Below are positions 26,629-35,428 of a stretch of DNA of 64,000 nucleotides, in pieces. This stretch comes from Sporisorium sorghi. Lineage: Eukaryota > Basidiomycota > Ustilaginomycetes > Ustilaginales > Ustilaginaceae. The translations under genes and the position numbers were made by a program. The stretch is taken from the NCBI GenBank assembly GCA_023212695.1, contig JALCCG010000014.1:62001-126000 (forward strand). Reading direction: 5' to 3'. Positions within the stretch are counted from its first letter, which is position 1, and each line of letters starts with the position of its first letter. The notes beneath the pieces were generated by a model. The model searched no databases. It was not told the origin of the DNA and was given only the letters and a program-made list of their open reading frames with translations.

Positions 26629-27867
26629 TTACCGATAACTGTCATAGTAATGGTGTAGGGCCTCGTTCTCAAAGACCTCTCTGTTCAGCACCCCGTACGG
26701 TACAGCTGTTATGTCGTCGGACCACTCGCGAAGCCGATAGCTCTGTTGAATATGGAGCAATCTGGTCAGAACCGATAGTGCGGAGTCTTTATGGGTATTG
26801 ATTGCGGCTTTTTGCTTCATCTCCTGCAGAAGTGCCGGACTCTTAATCAACTTCAGCAATTGCTGTTTCAGTTCACCAGCCATGGCTTGCTGAGCCACGC
26901 CGATTCCCACCAGATAATCCGCATTATCCTGCTCTTGACCCGGCAGCGGTTTAACTAATAACATAGGACGCTCCATCGTCAACGCTTCGGATATGGTGAG
27001 TCCTCCTGGTTTTGTCACCATCAAATCAGCCATCGCCATCAATTCATGCATGCGATCTACATAACCCATGACCGTTATTTGGGAATGATCCGAAAAATCC
27101 TCCTGCAGCGATTGATACAACTTCGCGTTACGGCCGCACACGATCATAAACCGCACATTCTGCGGGTATTCCCGTGATTTCATCCATTCGATAACCTCTT
27201 TATCGATCATGCCTTCTCCTCCGCCCATGATCAGCACAACCTGCTCAGATGCATGTATGCCGTAATGGTCTCGCAGCCGGCTCTGATCCACTGGTTGGCT
27301 GTAGAGCGGATTGACGGGAATTCCGGTGACTGAGATTTTTTCACTTGGCACGCCTTTGCGCTCCAGTGCAAGCTGTACGACATCAGAACCCACCATATAA
27401 TAATCCGTGTGAGAATGTATCCAGTAGCTGTGATCCGTGTGATCCGTCATGACGGTAGCCGTTGGCACATCGGTAAAGCCCATTGCTTTCAATAAGGACA
27501 TGCCTGCTGCTGCCGGGGGGAACGTACTGACTACAATTGCCGGCTTCTCCGTCTCCAGCATTGTGCTGAGTTTATGCAGGCTGAAAGTACTGAAGCGCTT
27601 CAGCATCTGAATCAGGGTGTTTTCCTCACGAGTTTTTTGAAATAGATAACCGTAGACGGATGGGAAATGCTTCATCCACTGCACAAAGAAATACTGGCCT
27701 GCCACATGCAGCCGTGGATGGGTTAGCTCCATATAATCCATAACTTTAACGCGCAGATGAGGGTAGTTTTTTTTAGCTGACTCCACAATGGCCTTCGACG
27801 CCTGGTTGTGACCCTCTCCCAGGTTTCCGGTTAATATTAATATTTTTTGCTCATTTATGGATCTCAT
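26629..27867 (-). CDS. MGDG synthase/UgtP-like glycosyltransferase
   Basis: 412 residues, a GT28-family enzyme. The N-terminal acceptor domain carries GNLGEGHNQAS (about residues 14-24), the signature of diacylglycerol glycosyltransferases such as UgtP. The C-terminal UDP-sugar domain has the MGGGEGMIDKE loop and TKPGGLTISEAL. It most likely adds glucose or galactose to a membrane lipid at the cytoplasmic face. It is flanked in one operon by two VTT membrane proteins (gaps of 70 and 17 bases), suggesting synthesis and translocation of the same lipid. AAGGAG precedes the ATG. Confidence 0.85.
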   Translation of the reverse strand: MRSINEQKILILTGNLGEGHNQASKAIVESAKKNYPHLRVKVMDYMELTHPRLHVAGQYFFVQWMKHFPSVYGYLFQKTREENTLIQMLKRFSTFSLHKLSTMLETEKPAIVVSTFPPAAAGMSLLKAMGFTDVPTATVMTDHTDHSYWIHSHTDYYMVGSDVVQLALERKGVPSEKISVTGIPVNPLYSQPVDQSRLRDHYGIHASEQVVLIMGGGEGMIDKEVIEWMKSREYPQNVRFMIVCGRNAKLYQSLQEDFSDHSQITVMGYVDRMHELMAMADLMVTKPGGLTISEALTMERPMLLVKPLPGQEQDNADYLVGIGVAQQAMAGELKQQLLKLIKSPALLQEMKQKAAINTHKDSALSVLTRLLHIQQSYRLREWSDDITAVPYGVLNREVFENEALHHYYDSYR

Positions 27868-27937
27868 TGATATTACTCCTTATCTAACGTTATGTGTTGC
27901 TTATTCGTTAATCAAAACTTCATCATCGAACCATCAA

Positions 27938-28555
27938 TCATTCTTCACCTGCCGTCACATCAATCGAATCTTTTGGAGGCTGCACCACTGAGGTCTCAGA
28001 GCGTTTTTTCTTGCGGTTCTTAATCATCCGTACTGTGAACCAAACGCCGCCGATCAGAATCCCAACAGACAACAGAATAATCGTGAGTACACTATCCACC
28101 ATATTCTCAGCTGCGCGTCCGTAAACATAGAACAGCACGCCCACGGTATAGAACTTCACTCCGCGGCCGATAGCCGCATAACTGAGAAGTTTCCATAAAG
28201 GATAGTTCATGCAGCCAGATAGAATGGTAAATATTTTAAAGGGAATCGGCGTGAAGGCTCCAACAAGTATTGCAGCTTCGCCATGCTTGGTGAACAATGC
28301 GGTTGCTGAATCATACCATTTTTTCTTCATGATCTTGTTTAAGACTAAACTGCCGGAAACTTTTCCAATTCCATAACCGATAGGCGTTCCAATCAAACAC
28401 CCTGCAAATCCAATCGTCGCGAGCCAGATCGCCCGGTCCGGGCTCAGAGCACTCAGGGAAAGCTGCGAGAACAGTGCCGGAATCGGAAAAATAATTGCAT
28501 CAATCATGGCATGAATAAATAACCCGATATCGCCTAAATTACGTAAAGAATCCAT
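27938..28555 (-). CDS. VTT-domain membrane protein, YqaA-like
   Basis: 205 residues with five or so hydrophobic helices and a basic, charged C-terminal tail (residues ~170-205). The central AFTPIPFKIFTILSG motif and the KHGEAAILVG segment mark the VTT superfamily, YqaA branch, distinct from the DedA branch at 25976. It opens the three-gene operon with the glycosyltransferase. AGGAG lies ten bases before the ATG. A lipid scramblase-like role is inference from the superfamily. Confidence 0.82.
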   Translation of the reverse strand: MDSLRNLGDIGLFIHAMIDAIIFPIPALFSQLSLSALSPDRAIWLATIGFAGCLIGTPIGYGIGKVSGSLVLNKIMKKKWYDSATALFTKHGEAAILVGAFTPIPFKIFTILSGCMNYPLWKLLSYAAIGRGVKFYTVGVLFYVYGRAAENMVDSVLTIILLSVGILIGGVWFTVRMIKNRKKKRSETSVVQPPKDSIDVTAGEE

Positions 28556-28876
28556 CAGGCCTTATCTCCTCTGCTCGGTTGCCACCTGCGCAACCCGTAT
28601 ATTGTGCGATATCGTTGTTTAGCATCAAATCAGTAAGCATCCGTTCACATTCCTCTCCCGTGTCTTGTTAATGAAAGGATATCATGATCGGAGAGGGTTA
28701 TCTTCCGTCTTCAGACGATATTCATCCTAGACTTAGGTCTAGATACTAATAGTAGATATAATATAGTAGATATAGTATAAACGAGTTTTATGATCAATAA
28801 GTTGGATTTATGTCCGTTCGGTGTTAAAACAAAAAAAGCCCAGCCGCAAATAGGCGGCCAAGCTCAAGGTAACCAT
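28556..28876 (-). promoter_or_regulatory. Promoter region of the VTT-glycosyltransferase operon with repeats
   Basis: This 321-base gap has no gene. It holds an imperfect palindrome CTAGACTTAGGTCTAG (28727-28742, 14 of 16 bases symmetric) and a short perfect one CGTCTTCAGACG (28707-28718). TAGTAGATATA occurs twice in tandem with a 14-base period (28750 and 28764), with a partial third copy. Such density suggests regulated transcription of the operon. The HAD gene terminator occupies the low-numbered edge. Confidence 0.4.
28831..28864 (-). terminator. Intrinsic terminator of the HAD phosphatase gene
   Basis: 11-bp stem with G-T pairs (28864-28854 with 28847-28837) and a T7 tail on the minus strand. 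Confidence 0.85.
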
Positions 28877-29524
28877 CTATTCAAATTCGCAGATCTGTGC
28901 CACTTCCGTAACGGAATGCACCACATAATCGGCCTGGGATAAATCCTGATTTCCCGAATTCGGATTCACGAAACCGATACATCTCATCCCTGCTGCTTTC
29001 GCTGCGGCAACGCCATGGCGGGCATCTTCAAGCACCATGCAATCTTGCGGCTTCACACCCAACAGTTCAGCCGCCTTGAGATATACATCCGGTGCCGGCT
29101 TCCCTTTGTCCACTTCTTCTCCACTCACAACGCATTCAAAATGATCCAGCAGATCAAATTTGCGGAGAACGGCTTTAATGAATACGGGTGGCGATGATGA
29201 CGCAATAGCAGCCGGAATATTCCGTGCTTTCAGCTCAGCCAGGAGTTCCCGTATGCCATCGATAGGCTCCATCTCCCGTGAAGTCAGCATTTCGATTTTG
29301 TTGGACAACTGGTATTCAATAATTTCGGAAACGGATGGAGTCAGATTATGCTGTTCTTTCACGGCTGCCCACATCTCCGGATTGGTCATTCCCACATACT
29401 GTTCCAGCTGCTCATGGGTGATAGCCGACCCGTAATAGTTCATTACCTGAATATCCACTTCAAAGTGCATGGGTTCGCTATCAATGATGACGCCATCCAT
29501 GTCGAAAATAAAAGCTTGTATCAT
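28877..29524 (-). CDS. HAD-superfamily hydrolase, beta-phosphoglucomutase-like
   Basis: 215 residues from the ATG at 29524, with AAGGGG seven bases upstream. HAD motifs are in order: DMDGVIIDSEP at the N-terminus (motif I), SSS near residue 108 (motif II), KGKPAPDVY (motif III lysine) and LEDARHGVAAAKAAG (motif IV). The helical C1 cap places it with beta-phosphoglucomutases and small sugar-phosphate phosphatases. The substrate is uncertain. Confidence 0.85.
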   Translation of the reverse strand: MIQAFIFDMDGVIIDSEPMHFEVDIQVMNYYGSAITHEQLEQYVGMTNPEMWAAVKEQHNLTPSVSEIIEYQLSNKIEMLTSREMEPIDGIRELLAELKARNIPAAIASSSPPVFIKAVLRKFDLLDHFECVVSGEEVDKGKPAPDVYLKAAELLGVKPQDCMVLEDARHGVAAAKAAGMRCIGFVNPNSGNQDLSQADYVVHSVTEVAQICEFE

Positions 29525-29556
29525 GTTCATACCCCTTTGTTGTATTGTTAATTTGC

Positions 29557-29949
29557 TTAACCCCATATGATATCCAGCATCGTTCCCAGCACTCCGGATT
29601 TATGGCCCCGCAGGACATCGGGATTGAACACCTCTACGATTCCGCATCGGGTGCAGGATACGAACAGATAATGATGAAATTCGATATCAAAAATTTTGCT
29701 GACACCAGTACCGCTCATGCTAACTTCCTGCGAGATGCATTCCCGATGACTGCATACTCGGCAATTGAATTTGCTGATCAGCAATTCCTCGATGCTGAAG
29801 CAGTCCGCTTCAGTTAAAGGATCACTCTGGCCGCTTGTCTCTTCATTCGTCCCAGATATCAGATGCTCAGGCAATACTTCGTGTTTACATTCCGGACACG
29901 TCTGGTCAATCAAGGCTACCTCGCTCGCGCACCATGGGCATTGAACCAC
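29557..29949 (-). CDS. Zinc-ribbon protein with a C-terminal PF09855-like domain
   Basis: About 130 residues. An N-terminal pair CPWC...CPEC forms a zinc ribbon. The C-terminal part CRVC...GTGVSKIFDIEFHHYLFVSCTRCG follows the Cys-x2-Cys, GTGxSKxxD, Cys-x2-CysG pattern of small nucleic-acid-binding-like zinc ribbons (YpzJ type). I prefer the GTG at 29949, which has AGGAAGG seven bases upstream. The ATG at 29994 would overlap the end of the preceding gene by 26 bases. Function is unknown. Confidence 0.65.
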   Translation of the reverse strand: MVQCPWCASEVALIDQTCPECKHEVLPEHLISGTNEETSGQSDPLTEADCFSIEELLISKFNCRVCSHRECISQEVSMSGTGVSKIFDIEFHHYLFVSCTRCGIVEVFNPDVLRGHKSGVLGTMLDIIWG

Positions 29950-29968
29950 ACCAGCACCTTCCTCCCAA

Positions 29969-30333
29969 TCATGTAGACAACAACGTTTTCTCATACCCTA
30001 CCCGTGAATACCCTTCAGCATAATAATTAAGCTCATAACGGGTTTGTTGGTATCCGAGGCGTTTGTAAAAGTTGAGAGTACCTTCATTCCCAGGGTGACC
30101 CAAAGTGAATAAAACGGCTGTGAAATGGCCTCGATCCCGAATGCCTGCACATACGGCATCCAGTATGCCGGCGCCAATACCCTGCCGTTGACAAAACGGA
30201 GAAACCACCACACCAACAATTTCATATCTTTTCAGATCAGAATTCCATATGTATCCGGCATGACCCACAACATCCTCTGTATCCCTAACAGCCACCCAGT
30301 ATTTCGCATCAGCCTATAATGGATCATGATCAT
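29969..30333 (-). pseudogene. GNAT acetyltransferase remnant, N-terminal half deleted
   Basis: The downstream frame (to 29969) encodes the C-terminal half of a GNAT enzyme: KYWVAVRDTEDVVGHAGY, the acetyl-CoA loop SPFCQRQGIGAGIL and FYKRLGYQQ. In that frame a TAG stands just before KYW. The only good ribosome binding site (GGAGG) serves the ATG at 30333, which is in another frame and only about 12 codons upstream, far less than the ~60 residues a GNAT needs there. A deletion with frame change is the simplest explanation. A short internal GTG start could still make a fragment. Confidence 0.55.
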
Positions 30334-30372
30334 GATACCTCCATATTCATCCTGCCCATCGAAATCGATCCT

Positions 30373-31068
30373 CTAAAACGATATGATATCGTGTAACTCC
30401 TCCAGCGTATGGATCTCATACTTGGGTTGGATGGACGTGGAGTTTGCCTTGCGATGCGGGTTATACCAGCAAGTATCAATCCCGTAGCGAATGCCGCCCT
30501 GTATATCGGAAGTTAGAGAATCACCAACGATGAGGACCTCCTTCTTATCGGGGTGGTTCAATTTATCGAAGGCATAATCAAAAATCCCTTCGTGGGGCTT
30601 TTGAGAACCGGCATCCTCCGAGACAATAATACATTCAAAGGCATCACATAACGCAGAACCGTGAATTCGGTTAAACTGTACTTCCTTGATTCCGTTCGTA
30701 ATGATGGCCATTCGCTGCCCGCTTTCCGCAAGCTGACTGCATAGCTCTTTTGCCCCTTCGATCAGGTATGAGCCCTGCCCTAGATACTTAATGTAGGTAT
30801 GACTGAATGCATCGGCATCCAGGTCACATTCAATGCTGTGTTCGGCTAGCAGCCTTTCGAATCTGGCTGTTCGCAGTTCACTCTGCGTAACATTTCCTTG
30901 CTCGAATTCGTTCCATAACTGCTGGTTAATACGCCTGTAGCTGTCCACGATAGCAGCCGTGCATTCCTGATTGATCTCGCCAAATGAACCGGACAATGCA
31001 AAAGCCTCCGACTTGGCATAATCATACAACGTATCATCTGCATCGAATAATATAACCTTATATCGCAA
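30373..31068 (-). CDS. HAD hydrolase, YjjG/YfnB-like nucleotidase
   Basis: 231 residues. Motifs are FDADDTLYDY (motif I), ITNG near residue 119 (motif II), SEDAGSQKPHEGIFDYA (motif III) and VGDSLTSDIQGG (motif IV), the pattern of YjjG-type pyrimidine 5'-nucleotidases. The start is probably the TTG at 31068 with AGGAGG seven bases upstream. The ATG at 31086 lies before that ribosome binding site and would translate it. It follows a small membrane protein gene by 40 bases. Confidence 0.85.
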   Translation of the reverse strand: MRYKVILFDADDTLYDYAKSEAFALSGSFGEINQECTAAIVDSYRRINQQLWNEFEQGNVTQSELRTARFERLLAEHSIECDLDADAFSHTYIKYLGQGSYLIEGAKELCSQLAESGQRMAIITNGIKEVQFNRIHGSALCDAFECIIVSEDAGSQKPHEGIFDYAFDKLNHPDKKEVLIVGDSLTSDIQGGIRYGIDTCWYNPHRKANSTSIQPKYEIHTLEELHDIISF

Positions 31069-31108
31069 CGATGTGCCTCCTCGCATTCTTTATTCTTGTT
31101 TACCCTGC

Positions 31109-31366
31109 TTACTCCGATGCCGATTCAGATGGCAGATGTTCTCTGGACTTTTGATTCAGCTCATGAATCTTTTGTCTTTTTTGATGGACCACATAATCCC
31201 TGTTACTCTTCACCAGCTTCATTTGATAATGGAGTATTAAAGATAACAATGTAATCATAACACCTGCAGCCAGCATAATCATGATCCACTCATCCACTGC
31301 CAAGAGCATAATAAGCAGCAGCTCAATGACGATGAATATCCCTGCTCCCAAGGCAAGAGTTTTCAT
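31109..31366 (-). CDS. Small two-helix membrane protein, unrecognised
   Basis: 85 residues with two hydrophobic segments (about 3-23 and 28-46) and a basic then acidic cytoplasmic tail. AAGGAGG stands just before the ATG. It lies between a GNAT gene (9 bases away) and a HAD gene in the same direction, so it is co-transcribed. I recognise no family. Confidence 0.65.
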   Translation of the reverse strand: MKTLALGAGIFIVIELLLIMLLAVDEWIMIMLAAGVMITLLSLILHYQMKLVKSNRDYVVHQKRQKIHELNQKSREHLPSESASE

Positions 31367-31375
31367 AGTACCTCC

Positions 31376-31960
31376 TTAACCCTCTTTTCTGAGCCTATAG
31401 TAATGATGAGGCTCCTGATCGAGCTCGACCTCGCCGACATACGTAAATCCGCATTTTCGGATAACTTTATTGGAAGCCTCATTGCCGGGCAGAGCAGCAG
31501 CACATAATTCGAGCTCCCCTGTATTCTGGAACAAAAACTCGATTAATCCCCGAGCAGCCTGGGTTGTATATCCCTGATTGTGATGACGATTGGACATTCC
31601 ATACATGATTTCCCTGTTAGGATAAGGCAGCCCGTCCTTGGGTCCTGTATTGCACCAGCCAATGGTTTCTCCGGTATCCTTCAACACAATAACTAATCGC
31701 AGACGCAGTTGGCCCACATCCCCGCCGTCCTGAACGGCTTGCAGGAACTGCTGATTCTCAACCATCTCATAGTTGGTCAGCCAATCAAGGCGCTGTTCCT
31801 TTGGCACATCCCAACCCGGCAGGTACTGCCTGATCTCCGGTTCATGCGTGATCTTGTATATGGCATCCAGATCCTCCAGCATATATTCCCTAAGAACAAT
31901 ATCCTCACATTCAATCATAAAGGGTTTGCCTTGCGGATCGGTCATTGTATAATTGTTCAA
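31376..31960 (-). CDS. GNAT acetyltransferase, RimJ/RimL type
   Basis: 194 residues, starting at a TTG with GGAGG six bases upstream. The RimJ/RimL-like features are IVLREYMLEDLDAIYKITHE, the acetyl-CoA loop region MSNRHHNQGYTTQAARGLI (about residues 131-149) and GNEASNKVIRKCGFTYVG. Such enzymes acetylate N-terminal or side-chain amines. The target is not evident. It heads a short operon with the small membrane protein and HAD genes. Confidence 0.85.
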   Translation of the reverse strand: MNNYTMTDPQGKPFMIECEDIVLREYMLEDLDAIYKITHEPEIRQYLPGWDVPKEQRLDWLTNYEMVENQQFLQAVQDGGDVGQLRLRLVIVLKDTGETIGWCNTGPKDGLPYPNREIMYGMSNRHHNQGYTTQAARGLIEFLFQNTGELELCAAALPGNEASNKVIRKCGFTYVGEVELDQEPHHYYRLRKEG

Positions 31961-32117
31961 AATAGTCCTCCTACATTCATTTCCTTAACGAATCCGGCTT
32001 AGACTGCTTCCTCTAAAACCGGGTCTTCTGCAGCCTCTTCCATGATTATACAACGGTTACTGATACAGAGTAACCCCCGGCGCGCGAGGCACAGAGGCTC
32101 GAACCCCCTACAAGCAC

Positions 32118-32864
32118 CTAACGCGCTACCTGTTTACGTCTATACCAATACGTATAAATCTCTTTATACTGTAACCGATCATACAAACGGTTAGCTGCAA
32201 CATTATTTTGTATCACTTGCAGATAACTGCAAGTTGCACCTTTCGCTTTTGCCCATTGAAGGATGTGCAGCACCAGCTGCTTGCCGAAACCCCGATTTCT
32301 GGCAGCTGGCGAGGTGGCAATATCATAAAGCCCGAGAACCCCCTGCTCCAAAGCTCCAATCCCGCAGGCAACGGGCTTGGATTGATCATATAGAGTAAAG
32401 AATCCGTATGGAATAACAGATTGACATAACAACCTTCTCGTAGTTGCCAGATCCTGCTCTGACTGTCCCGTTATCACTCCCAGATTATGAAGCCAGCCAT
32501 CGCTTACATGCTCCTGAACGGTCACTTCATGATGAGTAGGGGCCTCGATATCATGCAAATGCTCCAGGATTCTGACACTGGATGGATCAACAACAGAGTA
32601 ATTCATAGAATCTAATGTTGAATCCAGATCGGGCGGGTTGAATGGCGTGATTTTGAAAATAACATCAAGTCCGGCATCTGCATAACTTCTCTCACATAGA
32701 TGAATCTGCGCGTGAAGATCTATCGGATGCTCTGAATATAACGCGCTGATTGAGTTGGACCTCTTCGTAAAACCGTCTGCAAATCGCAGCAACCAGCCAT
32801 GCTGGACCACCGTCTGGATGGCCGGCCACGCATTCAGTGTCAGTTCTTCAATTCGCTTATGCAT
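32118..32864 (-). CDS. GNAT family acetyltransferase, two-domain
   Basis: 248 residues from the ATG at 32864 (GGGAG eight bases upstream). The N-terminal half (NAWPAIQTVVQHGWLLRFADG) is a degenerate GNAT-like domain. The C-terminal half holds the complete one, with DIATSPAARNRGFGKQLVLH as acetyl-CoA loop and NNVAANRLYDRLQYKEIY at the end. The arrangement resembles double-GNAT proteins of Bacillales. The substrate is unknown. It is monocistronic. Confidence 0.85.
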   Translation of the reverse strand: MHKRIEELTLNAWPAIQTVVQHGWLLRFADGFTKRSNSISALYSEHPIDLHAQIHLCERSYADAGLDVIFKITPFNPPDLDSTLDSMNYSVVDPSSVRILEHLHDIEAPTHHEVTVQEHVSDGWLHNLGVITGQSEQDLATTRRLLCQSVIPYGFFTLYDQSKPVACGIGALEQGVLGLYDIATSPAARNRGFGKQLVLHILQWAKAKGATCSYLQVIQNNVAANRLYDRLQYKEIYTYWYRRKQVAR

Positions 32865-32974
32865 ATTTACCACTCCCTATAACCTGTTGAGAATAAATAT
32901 ACATTTCATCGAAAATTTATTCAATAATTTGAGCAAATTGATAGGAAGCTGCCGGTTACACGCATGCCTCTCCT

Positions 32975-33517
32975 CTAGCTTCCAAGTACACGAAGAATAA
33001 ACTCTGTTTTTGCAGCCGTGTATGCCTCTCGATCATCCTGATTCTCTTGTGCCAGCTTCACTTTCAATTCAGCATATTGCTGAGCCCACTTAGGCTGCTC
33101 CCTAAGCCGATCCCGAAACTGAAGCTGCTTCTCCCATCTCGGCTCCTTGTCCAGCATCAGATGCAAGTGACACTCTCGCCGATCATTCCTGACTCTGACA
33201 AAAAATCTTCGGTACGTTCTCCCATCCAACTCTGGTGGAACATAGCTCCAGCGATGCACCTCCAGCATCTCAGCTATACGGTCAATCTCTTCAAAAGATT
33301 GGATCTTCGCCATGACATCGATAATCGGTTTTGCCGGCATCCCAGGTATGGACGTGCTTCCGATATGCTCGATCTGCACAACACCATATTGTGCTAGCAA
33401 CTGCTTAAGTTCGGCAACCTCATGAAGTCCTTTGTTAAGCCAGGCAGGATCCGGTGCGGCAATACTAATCTTCTCCGTTGCCCAATCGGGCCAAGCTTCC
33501 TGATGAAACTCCCCCAT
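32975..33517 (-). CDS. GrpB family protein (UPF0157)
   Basis: 180 residues from the ATG at 33517 with GAGGTG six bases upstream. The family signature IEHIGSTSIPGMPAKPIIDVM is intact (about residues 48-68), followed by the conserved RRFFVRVR and HLHLM strands. It has a nucleotidyltransferase-like fold; the GSTSIPGMPAKPIID loop carries the active-site-like residues. GrpB proteins may act on dephospho-CoA or similar nucleotides, and some are fused to CoaE. The function is not proven. Confidence 0.9.
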   Translation of the reverse strand: MGEFHQEAWPDWATEKISIAAPDPAWLNKGLHEVAELKQLLAQYGVVQIEHIGSTSIPGMPAKPIIDVMAKIQSFEEIDRIAEMLEVHRWSYVPPELDGRTYRRFFVRVRNDRRECHLHLMLDKEPRWEKQLQFRDRLREQPKWAQQYAELKVKLAQENQDDREAYTAAKTEFILRVLGS

Positions 33518-33541
33518 GTCATTCACCTCGTGTTTAATTGG

Positions 33542-34219
33542 TTAAGGTCTGTATTGTTCTTCTAATAGGATGGCAGAGTCTCCCGCATACCGCACATGAA
33601 ACAAACGATCTACGAGATTCATCGTGACCATTTCATGAAGCTTCACTTCAACCGTTCTTGACCCGTCCAGTACATACAGCAATGCATCGGTTGGGAGGTG
33701 TAAATGCGTATCGTCTGTTACCGAATTGCGAATATAGAATCCATTGCTTAAAGAAGCAGTATCAGGAACGCCATCCTCGGCGGCAGCTTGCTCTGCTGCT
33801 TCAGCTGAGAACCATTCTACATCATCCAATACAAGGGAATAGCCGGCATCTTCCTTCTTAACAGCTAGAATAAAACCCAGCTTTTCCTTAACCTGAGGCA
33901 GATGATCTACGATCTGATTGAGTTTCTTCATATCAGCTTGGACCTCGGAAATGGCCTCGTTGCTCATGCTGCTGACCGCCACAGCCTCCTGTTGCTGATG
34001 AGCATCGGATTGTGGATTAACACGATCCATCTGCGTAATTTTGGACTGGGCCAGCAGCATATCATCCTGTACTTGCTTCATGTTCTCTTCCACTCTTTGA
34101 ATGCTCTGGGCATTCTCTTGCTTATTCTTATGTAAGGCGTTGAATAATACCAGATTTGAAGCTAAAGACACGATGATTAACAATATCAAACCGATGGCAA
34201 CCCTAGGCTTTTTGGACAT
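33542..34219 (-). CDS. Membrane-anchored protein with periplasm-side coiled coil, unrecognised
   Basis: 225 residues. One N-terminal transmembrane segment (about residues 6-28) is followed by a heptad-rich stretch (about 30-60) and a second helical part (about 85-115). A beta-rich C-terminal domain contains ILAVKKEDAGYSLVLDDVEWFS and TDALLYVLDGSRTVEV. The topology suggests an extracytoplasmic sensor or cell-wall-associated protein. The start is taken at the ATG at 34219 (GGGAGAGG upstream). It lies 24 bases upstream of grpB in the same direction. No family is recognised. Confidence 0.75.
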   Translation of the reverse strand: MSKKPRVAIGLILLIIVSLASNLVLFNALHKNKQENAQSIQRVEENMKQVQDDMLLAQSKITQMDRVNPQSDAHQQQEAVAVSSMSNEAISEVQADMKKLNQIVDHLPQVKEKLGFILAVKKEDAGYSLVLDDVEWFSAEAAEQAAAEDGVPDTASLSNGFYIRNSVTDDTHLHLPTDALLYVLDGSRTVEVKLHEMVTMNLVDRLFHVRYAGDSAILLEEQYRP

Positions 34220-34325
34220 ACACATACCCTCTCCCGATCGATAATCAACAGCCTATATTTCGAAATACAATGGGGCCGAAGCATGATAACCCCTCCACAG
34301 CGCTGATGATATATTGATATAACGC

Positions 34326-34380
34326 AAAAAACGAAGACCCAGCCTCAAAAACTCCCGTCTCAGGCCCCGAGTCTCGGTAA
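34326..34380 (-). terminator. Possible terminator after the GNAT gene
   Basis: On the minus strand an interrupted stem (GTCT...AGAC with an inner GGC/GCC part) ends in TTTTTT. The pairing is imperfect. Confidence 0.4.
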
Positions 34381-34396
34381 AACGCTATCAAGCACT

Positions 34397-34942
34397 TTAC
34401 TCCAGGCGTTCATTTCGGATAACCATATGAAGATGGTCCTCCCACACACCGTTAATTTTCAGGTATTTGATTGCCAGACCCTCTTCATAGAAGCCTAAGC
34501 GTCTCACCACATTCAACGAGGCTGCATTCCTCGGCATGATATTGGCTTCCAGCCGGTGCATCTCCAGTGTATCAAAGCAATGGGATACGACAGCGCTCAG
34601 CGCTTCGGTCATATACCCTTTTCCCGTGTGACTCTGTGCCAGCTTGTAGCCGACATGCCCCGATTGAAATACGCCCCGAACGATGTTGCTGACCGCTACG
34701 GATCCGATGATCTTGTCATCCTGATGCAGCCACACCTTGAACAGGGTGCCGTCAGCTATGCTGCGTCTTTCCGCCGCAAGAAGCTCTGCTTGTTTACTAA
34801 TCGTAAAGTATTCCGGTTCCCTTACAGGCTCCCAAATTTTGAAATAAGGCTCGTTCCCGACGATAAAACCCACCACTTCTGCTGCCCGATCCTGATCCAG
34901 GATCTTCAACTGCAGACGTGATGTTTGCCATGCAATGGACAT
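34397..34942 (-). CDS. GNAT acetyltransferase, RimJ/YdaF-like
   Basis: 181 residues. SRLQLKILDQDRAAEVVGFI at the start, the acetyl-CoA loop SHTGKGYMTEALSAVVSHCF, and the HRLEANIMPRNAASLNVVRRLGF block are hallmarks of ribosomal-protein N-acetyltransferase-like enzymes. AAGGGGGAG lies six bases before the ATG. It is downstream of a DUF3139 gene but separated by about 47 bases. The target is unknown. Confidence 0.88.
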   Translation of the reverse strand: MSIAWQTSRLQLKILDQDRAAEVVGFIVGNEPYFKIWEPVREPEYFTISKQAELLAAERRSIADGTLFKVWLHQDDKIIGSVAVSNIVRGVFQSGHVGYKLAQSHTGKGYMTEALSAVVSHCFDTLEMHRLEANIMPRNAASLNVVRRLGFYEEGLAIKYLKINGVWEDHLHMVIRNERLE

Positions 34943-34989
34943 GTGATGCTCCCCCTTGTAAACGTATCCAATACGTAAATAATATCATA

Positions 34990-35331
34990 TCAATCTCTAG
35001 GATTATAATGTTTCAGTTGTGATCGGGTAATTCCGCGAGCTTCTCCCTCGGGAGTCAATCGGTACTCGAACTGCATGATATGGTTGTGCGCAAAATAGAT
35101 GTATTCGACTTCTGGCTCATCCTTGAAGATCACAACCGTATAAAATGGAGGCAGCTTCACTCCCCATATGCCTTGAACGGACTGTATCTCTTCTTGCCGA
35201 TAATGCTCTTCTTCAAGAAGGTAAGCGTTGACCCTTTTGGCATAGAGCATTTTGTTAACCTGTACGTACACAATGGGAGACAATACAACAAGCACCAACA
35301 GAATCAATAGTGTAATTTTGAACTTCTTCAT
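34990..35331 (-). CDS. DUF3139-like small membrane-anchored protein
   Basis: 113 residues from the ATG at 35331 (AGGGG six bases upstream). One N-terminal transmembrane helix (about 5-24) precedes a small extracytoplasmic domain with the DUF3139 pattern: YLLEEEHYRQEEIQSVQG, KLPPFYTVVIFKDEPEVEYI and HNHIMQFEYRL. The family is common in Bacillales and has no known function. Confidence 0.75.
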   Translation of the reverse strand: MKKFKITLLILLVLVVLSPIVYVQVNKMLYAKRVNAYLLEEEHYRQEEIQSVQGIWGVKLPPFYTVVIFKDEPEVEYIYFAHNHIMQFEYRLTPEGEARGITRSQLKHYNPRD

Positions 35332-35428
35332 CCTATTCCCCTGAACCCTGCGCAACAAATTGATCTCCATCCCATATCAAGGTAGACTCGATTTCTTTTC
35401 CTTCCGAGTTGTTATAATAACTTTTTTA

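Noticed and set aside
32060..32120. A tRNA T-loop-like GGTTCGAGCC on the minus strand
   Set aside because: No acceptor stem, anticodon arm or D arm can be formed around it.
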